From contig CM049322.1 of assembly GCA_026874595.1 (NCBI GenBank), positions 3,457,900-3,521,899 of the forward strand: a stretch of DNA of 64,000 nucleotides, written 5' to 3'. Made by a program: the position numbers and the translations under genes. Shown here in pieces: positions 24,868 through 36,206 of the stretch. The DNA comes from Sipunculus nudus. Lineage: Eukaryota > Annelida > Sipuncula > Golfingiida > Sipunculidae. Under the pieces are notes generated by a model. It saw only the letters and a list, made by a program, of their open reading frames with translations. It was not told the origin of the DNA and did not search any database. Within the stretch, counting starts at the first letter, position 1. Each line of letters starts with the position of its first letter.

Positions 24868-26892
24868 TTATATTGTCAGCTTCAGATCAGGACATTTTAT
24901 TGCCAGCGTCTGTTTTATTTTCTCCCTCACACGTTTAGATATCCAGTTCTTTGACAGATCTAGTGTCCTGAGACCTGACAGTTTTTCTGTTCTGTTTACC
25001 AGATCCTCCATGTTGTTATCCAGGTCGTTATCTTGTACCTCGAGGTTGATGAGTTTATGACAGTCTGGTAGTTTGTCCAGCACTGACCAGAACTTCTGTG
25101 ATGTGAGGCCGCAGTTCCTGAGTGTGAGAGTAATGAGATGTGTGTCAGACAGACATTCTGTTAGTGAGTTGACAGACATCATGGTCAGGGGGGTCAACTC
25201 AAACTCTAAATGATGTAGAGTCTTTATATGTCTGACTGCTCTTATTACAGCCAGCAGGTCAGGAGAAGTGTCATCATCATCATCATCATCATCACCACCA
25301 TCTATCAGTCTCTGTCCAGATCTAGTCTCCAGGTTAAACCTCCACACTTTGAGTGTTTGTATCGGGAAGTTTGTGAGTGTCAGGTCAAGTTCCTGTGTCA
25401 TGTAACTCTCATCAACAGAACAAGGTGAACCAGACGACCAGCCATACAACCTGAGCCATGTTAATGATGGAGCGTTTAAATGTTGTAGTAGACGGAGATG
25501 TCTCTCATCAGGTGACCACAGTGTAAGCTTGTTAAGTTGGTCAGCTTTCATTGAGAGATATTTAACATAAACCTTGGCAGGATATTTGTCTGTGATGTTT
25601 AACCACATCACCTCAGGTAGGACCAGGTCAGCCTCACGATGTTCTGATAAATAACTTATCTGTAGTGAGGTGTACATCTCCGCCATGTCTTCCTGTCCCA
25701 TTAATATTGTTTCCATTTTTCTCAGTATATGTCCCCCTCCCAAAGCAGCAGTAAAGGTTACTATCATGGCCGACTCTCTGAATGCCTGGGGCGAGCCACA
25801 GAAATGAAGTAAAAGTTCATTTTGTTTTGATTTATCACAATAAACAATAAAAAAAGCCACAAACCACTCTTGAACAGTTTTATGTACAAATGATACAAGT
25901 CTGTCTCCTGTAGTTGACTGCTGTTCTTTCAGGAAGCCGAGTTTCCAGGTTTTCTCATCAAGATGCTTGGCTTTTTTTGACGAGAATGTTAACTCGAGTC
26001 TCCCTCCCATCATTCCTTCTGTTGCTATCTCTCCTATCTCCATCAAACTCTGATTGTAGTGATTGATAATACCACCACGCGTATGTCTATCAGCTCTGGG
26101 AATATATTTCCTTTCAAATCTGCAACAGGAGTATATAATAAAATCCTTATAAAACCCAGCCATTGTTGTGGCTAATTGTTTGTCTTCCTCCCATAAACAA
26201 CACATCAACAACAACACCGACGGGTACCGGCTCAGATGTCGTAGGTCATCAGATTTATTAATTTTCTTCAACAATTTTTTCCCCTTACCACTCGTCTCAT
26301 TGAATGTTTTATGTACATATTCAGCAACGCCCTCTGGTGAGAACCCCTGGAGTGACACCTCAGTCTCAGGAACATCAGTTTGTTCAGTAAAATGTGAGTC
26401 TGATGAATGTCTGGATGTTATGAATGTCTGAGCGTATGGGAAATGTTGTCTGTGAGCGAGACGTGTGATGTCTTCAGATGTTGTCTCTCTGTATTCGTCG
26501 TAGCCGTCTAGTAGGAATAATGTTGACTGTTGGTTATCCTTGATCAGTTCACATAACTCCTCAGCATCTGTCATCTCAAGCTTTAACTGTTCCTTCATTA
26601 CTTCTTTTAACTTCTGGTTGCTCTTGACATCTCTGAGAATAATTGGAATTACATATTTGAATTTACCCAGAACCTCTTGTTGTCCAGCCGGGTGTGTTTC
26701 ATTGTCAGATCTTAATTTACACCAGTTACATGTGACTGGGCTCTGAGACTCTGCCTGGCTACTGTTGATATTGTGTTTCTTATCCAGGATGATGTTACTC
26801 CAGTCCACACAGATTCTACGTGAGATGGTAGACTTCCCAACTCCCGGCTCTCCGGATAAATATATCAGCCCTCCACGCTGTCCAGAGATAAC
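24868..26892 (-). CDS. Terminal exon: NACHT NTPase and leucine-rich repeats
   Basis: This 2025-bp exon starts after TGTATTTTCAG in phase 0 and ends at a TAA at 24870-24868; it encodes 674 residues. Walker A is GEPGVGKST (exon residues 14-22), Walker B is LFLLDGYDE (125-133) and a sensor-like TSR is at 159-161, which together define a NACHT domain. VSFVHKTVQEWFVAFF (near 333-348) is the conserved motif of the helical region after NACHT. LRR-type repeats run from about 432 to the end (for example HLITLTLRNCGLTS and GLRTLDLSKN). A run of eight Asp (534-541) interrupts them. No death or CARD domain is visible; the N-terminal half of the protein appears to be the lectin and membrane part 28 kb away. 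Intact throughout. Confidence 0.92.
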   Translation of the reverse strand, partial: VISGQRGGLIYLSGEPGVGKSTISRRICVDWSNIILDKKHNINSSQAESQSPVTCNWCKLRSDNETHPAGQQEVLGKFKYVIPIILRDVKSNQKLKEVMKEQLKLEMTDAEELCELIKDNQQSTLFLLDGYDEYRETTSEDITRLAHRQHFPYAQTFITSRHSSDSHFTEQTDVPETEVSLQGFSPEGVAEYVHKTFNETSGKGKKLLKKINKSDDLRHLSRYPSVLLLMCCLWEEDKQLATTMAGFYKDFIIYSCCRFERKYIPRADRHTRGGIINHYNQSLMEIGEIATEGMMGGRLELTFSSKKAKHLDEKTWKLGFLKEQQSTTGDRLVSFVHKTVQEWFVAFFIVYCDKSKQNELLLHFCGSPQAFRESAMIVTFTAALGGGHILRKMETILMGQEDMAEMYTSLQISYLSEHREADLVLPEVMWLNITDKYPAKVYVKYLSMKADQLNKLTLWSPDERHLRLLQHLNAPSLTWLRLYGWSSGSPCSVDESYMTQELDLTLTNFPIQTLKVWRFNLETRSGQRLIDGGDDDDDDDDTSPDLLAVIRAVRHIKTLHHLEFELTPLTMMSVNSLTECLSDTHLITLTLRNCGLTSQKFWSVLDKLPDCHKLINLEVQDNDLDNNMEDLVNRTEKLSGLRTLDLSKNWISKRVREKIKQTLAIKCPDLKLTI

Positions 26893-27960
26893 CTGAAAAT
26901 ACACGTTTAAGTTCATTGGAATAAATAAAATAGCTATAATATTTCTGATAATTAATTGTCCCAATTATAGTAGGTTTGGTGGATTCATTGTTTAATTTAG
27001 AAAAAAAAGCATCTTATGAACCTGGTATTCCTTGTTTAATTATTAAATATCCTGTATATAAAATAAACATAATATCTAAATTACATAAAAGAGACTTGTT
27101 AAATAAATATAATAGTAAAAAACAGCATCAGGGAGCACCCAGATAAAAAATTTATAATCTAGGTATATATTTACCCGTTTTTGGTACTTAGACTAATTAG
27201 GTTGTATATAATAATAAGACTGACACACACTATATAATATATATTATATATTTAATGTATAGTGTATATTTGTGTGTGGCAGCTGTCTGGTGTTTATTTC
27301 TGAAAATAAAATATAATCAATAAGAATTAAGATGTGGTATTTAGGGGAAAAAAATGAAAATATATTATTGTGACAAAATATTTAATTATTCTTTGAAAAA
27401 GTATTTAATAAGTATAATTACTAAAATGGTTAATGCTAATGGTCCTTTATTAATTTGAGCTTTGGTAGTGAGTGGTCATGGTCTCGTATCTTAGATGATG
27501 ATGAAATTATTGACTGTATGGTCTGTGCCATCTTGCATATTAAACATTAAACCATGAATTGATTCATTAAAAAAAGACTTAATCTTCACACAGCTTTAAC
27601 TGGTGTTTGACAATTTCTTTTGCATGTTACATATATTTGTATATAAAAACAGGAGACTAGAGGGATATTTTACTGAGAAATGTAAACTTTGTTGTTGAGT
27701 ATATCTTGAGAGTAATATGTGATCAGTGGAACACTTACTGTTGTGAATGCAGGAATTTGAAGGTGAATATGAATGTGAGAGGCATATAGTAAGGGAAGGG
27801 AATGTTTGTCATGGCTGATATTGTAAGGGGCTATGCTATTTGTTTGAGAACATTGTTTAGGTTATTCTGGATGAATGGTGTTTATTACTGAACATATTTT
27901 GTGGGGACTTAAGGTGTGGAGGTAAGGTAAACATTAAATATCAGTGAGATAATATTTATT
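26893..27960. other. Intron sequence upstream of the NACHT exon
   Basis: AT-rich DNA with no recognised gene. Includes the TGTATTTTCAG acceptor at its right-hand exon border (26893-26903). Confidence 0.6.
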
Positions 27961-28486
27961 GTGGGGATATTTTGAGGCCACTTGATTAATGGGATAATAT
28001 TTAATTGTGTATAGTGATGTTGTAAGGTCAGTTTATTAGTGGGGTGATATTTAATTGTGTATAGTGATGTTGTAAGGTCAGTTTATTAGTGGGGTGATAT
28101 TAAATTGTGTATAGTAATGTTGTAAGGTCAGTTTATTAGTGGGGTGATATTTAATTGTGTATAGTGATGTTGTAAGGTCAGTTTATTAGTGGGGTGATAT
28201 TTAATTGTGTATAGTAATGTTGTAAGGTCAGTTTATTAGTGGGGTGATATTTAATTGTGTATAGTGATGATGTAAGGTCAGTTTATTAGTGGGGTGATAT
28301 TTAATTGTGTATAGTGATGTTGTAAGGTCAGTTTATTAGTGGGATGATATTTATTTGTGTATAGTGATGTTGTAAGGTCAGTTTGTTAATGGGAAAATAT
28401 TTATAATTGTGACTTGATATTGTGAGATTATTAGTGGGATAATATATAGTTGTGAATGAGTATTCTGGAATGACTTCATTAGAGGG

Positions 28487-28537
<51 letters not shown>

Positions 28538-28631
28538 TTGTGTGTGTGTGTGGATAGATATTATGAGATGCTTTTATCGCTGATATAATATTTAAATATG
28601 AATGGTATTGTGAGATTACCTTATGCATGGG

Positions 28632-28680
<49 letters not shown>

Positions 28681-28689
28681 GAACCGACG

Positions 28690-30970
28690 ATGTGAGATGA
28701 CAGTATTTAGTTGTGGACAGATAATGTAAGATGACTTTATTAGTGAGATAATATTTAGTTGTGGATTGATAATGTAAGATGGCTGTTTTATTGAGATAAT
28801 ATTTTGTTGTGGAATGATAATGTCAGATGGCTGTTTTAGTGAGATAATATTTTGTTGTGGACTGATAATGGCAGATGGCTGTTTTAGTGAGATAATATTT
28901 TGTTGTGGACTGATAATGGCAGATGGCTGTTTTAGTGAGATAATATTTTGTTGTGGACTGATAATGTAAGATGGCTGTTTTAGTGAGATAATATTTTGTT
29001 GTGGACTGATAATGGCAGATGGCTGTTTTAGTGAGATAATATTTTGTTGTGGACTGATAATGTAAGATGGCTGTTTTAGTGAGATAATATTTAGTTGTTG
29101 ACTGATAATGTCAGATGGCTGTTTGAGTGAGATAATATTTAGTTGTAGACAGATAATGTAAGATGGCTGTTTTAGTGAGATAATATTTTGTTGTGGACTG
29201 ATAATGTAAGATGACTGGTTTAGTGAGATAATATTTTGTTGTGGACTGATAATGTAAGATGACTGTTTTAGTGAGATAATATTTTGTTGTGGACTGATAA
29301 TGTAAGATGACTGCTTTAGTGAGATAATATTTAGTTGTGGACTGATAATGGCAGATGGCTGTTTTAGTGAGATAATATTTAGTTGTGGACTGATAATGTC
29401 AGATGGCTGTTTTAGTGAGATATAATTTTGTTGTGGACTGATAATGTCAGATGGCTGTTTTAGTGAGATAATATTTTGTTGTGGACTGATAATGTAAGAT
29501 GGCTGTTTTAGTGAGATAATATTTTGTTGTGGACTGATAATGTAAGATGGCTGTTTCAGTGAAATAATATTTTGTTGTGGACAGATAATGTAAAATGGCT
29601 GTTTTAGTGAGATAATATTTTGTTGTGGACTGATAATGTAAGATGGCTGTTTTAGTGAGATAATATTTTGTTGTGGACTGATGATGTAAGATGACTGTTT
29701 TAGTGAGATAATATTTTGTTGTGGACTGATAATGTAAGATGGCTGTTTTAGTGAGATAATATTTTGTTGTGGACAGATAATGTAAGATGGCTGTTTTAGT
29801 GAGATAATATTTTGTTGTGGACTGATAATGTAAGATGGCTGTTTTAGTGAGATAATATTTTGTTGTGGACTGATAATGTAAGATGGCTGTTTCAGTGAAA
29901 TAATATTTTGTTGTGGACAGATAATGTAAGATGGCTGTTTTAGTGAGATAATATTTTGTTGTGGACTGATGATGTAAGATGACTGTTTTAGTGAGATAAT
30001 ATTTTGTTGTGGACTGATAATGTAAGATGGCTGTTTTAGTGAGATAATATTTTGTTGTGGACTGATAATGTAAGATGGCTGTTTTAGTGAGATAATATTT
30101 TGTTGTGGACTGATAATGTAAGATGGCTGTTTCAGTGAAATAATATTTTGTTGTGGACAGATAATGTAAGATGGCTGTTTTAGTGAGATAATATTTTGTT
30201 GTGGACTGATGATGTAAGATGACTGTTTTAGTGAGATAATATTTTGTTGTGGACTGATAATGTAAGATGGCTGTTTTAGTGAGATAATATTTTGTTGTGG
30301 ACAGATAATGTAAGATGGCTGTTTTAGTGAGATAATATTTTGTTGTGGACTGATAATGTAAGATGGCTGTTTTAGTGAGATAATATTTTGTTGTGGACTG
30401 ATAATGTAAGATGGCTGTTTCAGTGAAATAATATTTTGTTGTGGACAGATAATGTAAGATGGCTGTTTTAGTGAGATAATATTTTGTTGTGGACTGATAA
30501 TGTAAGATGGCTGTTTTAGTGAGATAATATTTTGTTGTGGACTGATAATGTAAGATGACTGTTTTAGTGAGATAATATTTTGTTGTGGACTGATAATGTA
30601 AGATGGCTGTTTTAGTGAGATAATATTTTGTTGTGGACAGATAATGTAAGATGGCTGTTTTAGTGAGATAATATTTTGTTGTGGACTGATAATGTAAGAT
30701 GGCTGTTTTAGTGAGATAATATTTTGTTGTGGTCAGATAATGTAAGATGACTGTTTTAGTGAGATAATATTGTGTTGTGGACAGATAATGTAAGATGACT
30801 GTTTTGTTGAGATAATATTGTGTTGTGGACAGATAATGTAAGATGACTGTTTTGGTGAGATAATATTTTGTTGTGGATTGATAATGTAAGATGACTTTTT
30901 TAGTGAGATAATATTTTGTTGTGGATTGATAATGTAAGATGACTGTTTTAGTGAGAAAATATTTAGTTTT
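28690..30970. repeat. 48-bp tandem block with internal higher-order repeats
   Basis: Unit GATAATATTTTGTTGTGGAC plus TGATAATGTAAGATGGCTGT plus TTTAGTGA. The rare CTGTTTCAGTGAAATAAT variant recurs at 29551, 29887, 30127 and 30415, spacings of 7, 5 and 6 units. Confidence 0.9.
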
Positions 30971-31463
30971 TAATGGATGACTTTATTTGTGGGGTAGTAT
31001 TTAAATATAGATGGAAGCTGTGAGAAAAATTTGTATGTGGGATAATATTATATATTAAACTATAATAGTGGGAAAATACTTGTAGATGGATAATGTGAGA
31101 TGACTTTATTAGTGCTCAAGATAATAAACAGTTGTGAATGGAGGATGTGAGATGACTTTATTAGTGGGATAAATATTTAATTGTGGATATATGAGATCAC
31201 TTTTTAGTGGGATAGTATATATGTGGATGGATGCATGTTGTGAGATCATTTTTTAGTGGGTAATATATATTTGTGAATGGAGGATGTGAGATGACTTTAT
31301 TAGTAGGATGAGAGTTTTGTTGTTGTAGATGGACCATGTTAGATGACTTTATTAGTAGGGTGGGATAATATTTATTTGAAGATGGATTTTGTGAGATGAT
31401 GATATTAGTGTGTGATTGTATGTATTTGTGGTTGGATAGTGGGAGATGAATTTATTAGTGGGA

Positions 31464-31651
31464 TATCAGGTGCAGATCCAGGGGTGGGGGTTTAAGGGGC
31501 GAGACTCTCCCCCCCCCCCAAATTTACAAACCCTTATTTTTAGACCAATTTTTAACCATGACAGGTAAATTGCTTAGAATGATCACACAATGACACTTGT
31601 TGACCCCCCCCCCCCCCCCCCAAGCAAAAAATCCTGGATCCACACCTGATA
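31464..31651. mobile_element. 188-bp MITE in the 48-bp satellite
   Basis: TATCAGGTGCAGATCCAGG at 31464 and CCTGGATCCACACCTGATA at 31633-31651 form a 19-base inverted repeat with two mismatches. It is flanked by TA-rich satellite sequence. Inner C runs are at 31510-31518 and 31604-31620. Confidence 0.75.
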
Positions 31652-33024
31652 ATATTTAGCATTTGATAGATATTTAGAATGAATTTATTTGAGGGATAAA
31701 TTTATTTGTAGATTGTTTTTTTAGATGATTTTATTTAGGGGATGGTATATATTGATACTGTGAAATCACTTTATTAGTGAGATGATATATTATTTGTGGA
31801 TGGATATTGTGAGAAGGCTTTATTCAGGGTTTCAATTTACCCAGGGTAAAACGTATTTTACTTGACCCAATGGGTAAAACCTGAGTAAAATTATTTATTG
31901 GTGGGATCATATATGTTTCAGAATGGAGGATGTGTGATGAACTAATAGGTTTGATAATATTTAGTTGTCAATGAATATTTGAAATTATGTTATTACTATG
32001 ACAGTATATTTATATGTGGAATGATATTGTGAGGTGACTTTATTAATATTAGTGGATATTATTTAGTTCTGGTTGGATATTGTGAGGTGAATTTATAAAT
32101 TAGTGGGATATCATTTAGTATTTGATGGCTATTCTGAGGTGATTTTATTAGTGGGATATTATTTAGTTCTATAGATATATATATATATAGTAATATATTC
32201 TGAGGTGACTTTATTAGTTGGGTATCATTTAATTCTGGATGGATATTCTGAGGTGACTTTATTAGTTGGATATCATTTAGTTCTGAATGGATATGGTTAG
32301 GTGACTTTACTAGAGGGATATCATTTAGTGGTTGGGTATTTTGAGTTGACTTTATTAGTGGGATATCATTTAGGTCTAGATGGATATTTTGAGATGACTT
32401 TATTAGTGGGATATCATTTAGTTCTCGTTGGGTATTTTGAGTTGACTTTATTAATGGGATATCATTTAGGTCTAGATGGATATTCTCAGGTCACTTTATT
32501 AGTGGGATATCATTTAGTTCTGGATGGGTATTTTGAGATGACTTTATTAGAGGGATATCATTTAGTTCTCGTTGGGTATTTTGAGTTGACTTTATTAATG
32601 GGATATCATTTAGGTCTAGATGGATATTCTCAGGTCACTTTATTAGTGGGATATCATTTAGTTCTGGATGGGTATTTTGAGATGACTTTATTAGTGGGAT
32701 ATCATTTAGTTCTCGTTGGGTATTTTGAGTTGACTTTATTAATGGGATATCATTTAGGTCTAGATGGATATTCTCAGGTCACATTATTAGTGGGATATCA
32801 TTTAGTTCTGGATGGGTATTTTGAGATGACTTTATTAGTGGGATATTATTTAGTTCTGGATGGATATGGTTAGGTGACTTTACTAGAGGGATATCATCTA
32901 GTTCTCGTTGGGTATTTTGAGTTGACTTTATTAATGGGATATCATTTAGTTCTAGATGGATATTCTGAGGTCACTTTATTAGTGGGATATCATTTAGTTC
33001 TGGATGGCTATTTTGAGGTGACTG

Positions 33025-34135
33025 TACTCAGTACAAGTACTTCAGCATCTTACAAGTACAAGTACAAGTACAGAAATTTAATAGTGTATTTAAGTACAAG
33101 TACAAGTTCACGAGTCTGTACTTAAGTACAAGTACAAGTACTTTTATCATTTAATTCATTCAGATAAAGAAAAACACAATATGTCCTGAATGTTCTTTTA
33201 TTATGTATAATAAAACATTGTATATATCAAAGAACATTCTGAAGTTTTAAAAAATAGGCTGCATAAGATGCAGTAAAAACACTAACTTGACTCAGAACTC
33301 TAACTATGGTAATATTTGCATGCAATATATACATTATCACTAACACTGGGCTAGTCTTTAGTTCACCAGTTAGTTCATCAGCCTGTTTCATGATAACACA
33401 GCAATAAGTGATTACATGTCTGATCACAGGCATGTGTGACTTAAAAAAGAAGCTTATTAGAGTTGAGTTTATCCCTATTTCAACCAATTCATTTAAGTAT
33501 TTTATCATTGATTTTAATGAACATTATGGCCTAAAAGTTTCTGTCAGTTAAATGACATCTGTCAGGCCTGAATACTTTGCCGGCAATGCTGTTTACACTT
33601 TCAACTGGTGCGGATGACCCTGGAATTGCTAAAATATTTTTTTGCCATGTTTCCCAATCTAGGAGTGAGTCCTGATGGCCTTTCCAAAAGGCCAGTGGAT
33701 CGCTTTGTTCTGACAAGCATGGCTGACTGATGTATTGGCTGACCTCTCTGACACTGTCAGGTAGGGTTTCTGCAGGGCTTTCAGGCTAAATGGTCATGAA
33801 GCCAAACAGTTTCAGTCTTTTCTTTGGAGGAGAAGATGCCTTCGTTTCCTGCCAATGATGCAAGTTTTTGTCTGTATCTGGCCATGAAGCTGTCAGTTTT
33901 TATTTCAAGTTATTTTTTTCGTTGTCGTCTGTGCACCAGTCCAGCTTAAAATGTGGGTCCAACACAGAAGCAAGCTGAACTCAAGTCAGGTGGACATGTT
34001 TTGTCTGATGACACGATATATAGAGCTTGGGTTAATTACATCTTCATGTACTTGCAGGTACTCATATATAGAAATTCATGTCTGTAATACATGTCTTGTG
34101 ATTCAATCAGTAATTGTACTTGTAGTCAGGTACAT
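33025..34135 (-). mobile_element. hAT-type transposon remnant
   Basis: Bounded by GTACAAGTAC-type repeats at 33028-33142 and by GTACTTGCAGGTAC and TGTACTTGTAGTCAGGTAC at 34048-34133. The minus strand encodes a hAT C-terminal dimerisation region. Confidence 0.6.
33531..33800 (-). pseudogene. hAT transposase C-terminal fragment
   Basis: The minus frame reads SDPLAFWKGHQDSL, then ILAIPGSSAPVESVNSIAGK and FRPDRCHLTDRNF. This is the hAT dimerisation motif (D-P-L-x-W/F-W..., then P-x-S-S-A-P-V-E...F-S-x-A-G-K-x-x-R-P...L). KRLKLFGFMTI lies just upstream, broken by a TAG in frame. The catalytic part is missing, so it is a dead remnant of a domesticable but here decayed element. Confidence 0.8.
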
Positions 34136-34239
34136 TTCAAATAATGGGTGGTATATTGACAATGAAGGATTATTCCTGTTATATATTCCATTACACAGGT
34201 TCGTATCAGGTCTTGAGGCCTTTGTGAATGTTTCTTAAG

Positions 34240-35215
34240 GATATTACTATTTTTAAGAACTGAGCTGTTGACAGATATTATGACAGACATAGTATTATTA
34301 GAGCAGTGGTTAGCTGGTTACAGATATGATGACAGGCATTATTTTATCAGGGCATTGGTAAGCTGGGGACATATATGATGACAGACATTGTATTATAAGA
34401 GCAGTGGTAAGCTGGTGACATATATGATGACACACTTTGTATTATTTGGGCAGTGGTTAGCTGTTTACAGATATGATGACAGACATTGTATAATTAGAGC
34501 AGTGGTAATATATATAATGACAGGCATTATTTTATCAGGGCAGTGGTAAGCTGGGGACATATATGATGACAGACCTTGAATTATAAGAGCAGTGGTTAGC
34601 TGGTGACAAGTATGATGACAGACATTGTACTATTAGAGCAGTGGTTAGGTGGGGACAGATATGATGACAGACATTGTATTATTAGAGCAGTGGTTAGCTC
34701 GTTACAGATATGATGACAGACATTGTATTATTAGAGCAGTGGTTAGCTGGTGACAGATATGATGACAGACATTGTATTATTAGAGCAGTGGTTAGCTGGT
34801 TACAGATATGATGTCAGACAGTGTATTATCAGAGCGGTGATTAGCTGGTGACAGATATAATGACAGGAATTATTTTATCAGGTCAGTGGTAAGCTGGGGA
34901 CATGCATGATGACAGACATTGTATTATAAGAGCAGTGGTAAGCTGGTGAAAGATATGATGACAGACATAGTATTATTAGAGCAGTAGTTAGCTGTTGACA
35001 CAAATGAAGAGAGATATTGTATTATTAGATCAGTGGTTAGCTGGTGACAGATATTATGACAGGCACAATTTATTAGAGCAGTGGTTAGTTGTTGCAGATA
35101 TGATGAGGACACTACATTATTAGAGCAATGATTAGCTGGTGGCAGATATAACGGGGGGCACTTTAAATATTATTAGAGCAGTGATTAGCTGCATGGTGGC
35201 AGATATGATGGGGGA
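34240..35215. repeat. 49-bp tandem repeat
   Basis: Unit GACAGATATGATGACAGACA, then TTGTATTATTAGAGCAGTGG and TTAGCTGGT; about 20 units. Period 49 is measured from TTAGAGCAGT at 34682, 34731 and 34780. The TTATTAG...TTAGCTGG skeleton may be a distant relative of the 48-bp satellite. Confidence 0.88.
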
Positions 35216-35599
35216 AGTTACATTAGCACAGTTGTTAGTTATTGTTGGTATACGTTTCATGTATATTGTATGTCAAGATGTGAACATTACTTGAGGAATG
35301 CTAGGATGGTAATGATGATATATTTTCTGATATATAACTATCATTTGGGTATGTAACTATGTCAAGGTATGTATGTAATTATTTTCACAGATTGGGAGGC
35401 AGACACCATCAGCTATACACACACAACTTACAAAAACAATATCACTATCATAAAAGCATACATACTGCGACTTTATCTCCCCTTAACTGACACCCTCTGG
35501 CCTGTAGTCAGGCAGGATTCTGTTTGCCTGTCTGGGAAATAGCTGTAGACATTAATGATGATATGTCGAATCTAGATCACCCAAAAATATTTCAATATG

Positions 35600-36195
35600 T
35601 GGAAGAGAGTGATGTCTGTGTGTGGGATGGTTGTATTGGTGTGATTTCTGTGTGTGGGGTGGTGGTATTGGTGTGATGTCTGTGTGTAGGGTGGTTGTAT
35701 TGGTGTGATGTCCGTGTGTGGGATGGTGGTATTGGTGTGATGTCTGTGTGTAGGGTGGTTGTATTGGTGTGATGTCTGGGGTGTAGGATGGTGGTATTGG
35801 TGTGATGTCTGTGTGTGGGATGGTTGTATTGGTGTGATGTCTGTGTGTGGGATGGTGGTATTGGTGTGATGTCTGTGTGGGGTCAGGGTATTGGTGTGCT
35901 GTCCGTGTGTGGGATGGTGGTATTGGTTGATATGTCCGTGTGTAGGGTGGTTGTATTGGTGTGATGTCCGTGTGTGGGATGGTGGTATTGGTGTGATGTC
36001 TGTGTGTGGGATGGTGGTATTGGTGTGATGTCTGTGTGTGGGATGGTTGTATTGGTGTGATGTCTGTGTGTGGGGTGGTTGTATTGGTGTGATGTCTGTA
36101 TGTGGGGTGGTTGTATTGGTGTGATGTCTGTGTGTGGGGTGGTGGTATTGGTGTGATGTCTGTGTGTGGGGTGGTTGTATTGGTGTGATGTCTGT
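35600..36195. repeat. Second 32-bp minisatellite
   Basis: Unit GGTGTGATGTCTGTGTGTGG then GATGGTGGTATT, about 18 copies, unrelated in sequence to the large array. Minus-strand ORFs of 236 and 117 residues (HTDITPIPP-type repeats) are artefacts of the stop-free unit. Confidence 0.92.
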
Positions 36196-36206
36196 GTGTA
36201 TATATA

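Larger units (their letters stand above)
27965..33020. repeat. Composite 48/50-bp satellite with local homogenised blocks
   Basis: All blocks share the skeleton TTATTAGTGGGATAATATTT then AGTTGTGGATGGATA and TGTGAGATGACT. Sub-blocks: 50-bp units at about 27965-28400 (eight copies), 48-bp units at 28690-30970 (about 47 copies), degenerate units at 30970-32200, and 48-bp units at 32200-33020 (about 17 copies). (TA)n runs lie at 28489-28530 and 28634-28675. The third block is open on the plus strand only because 48 is a multiple of three. Confidence 0.88.

Noticed and set aside
32301-33125. Plus-strand ORFs of 190 and 83 residues with a 16-residue repeat
   Set aside because: Produced by a 48-bp satellite whose unit is a multiple of three; neighbouring blocks of the same satellite are full of stops.
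33531-33716. Functional hAT transposase or domesticated gene
   Set aside because: Only the C-terminal motif remains and an in-frame TAG lies just upstream.
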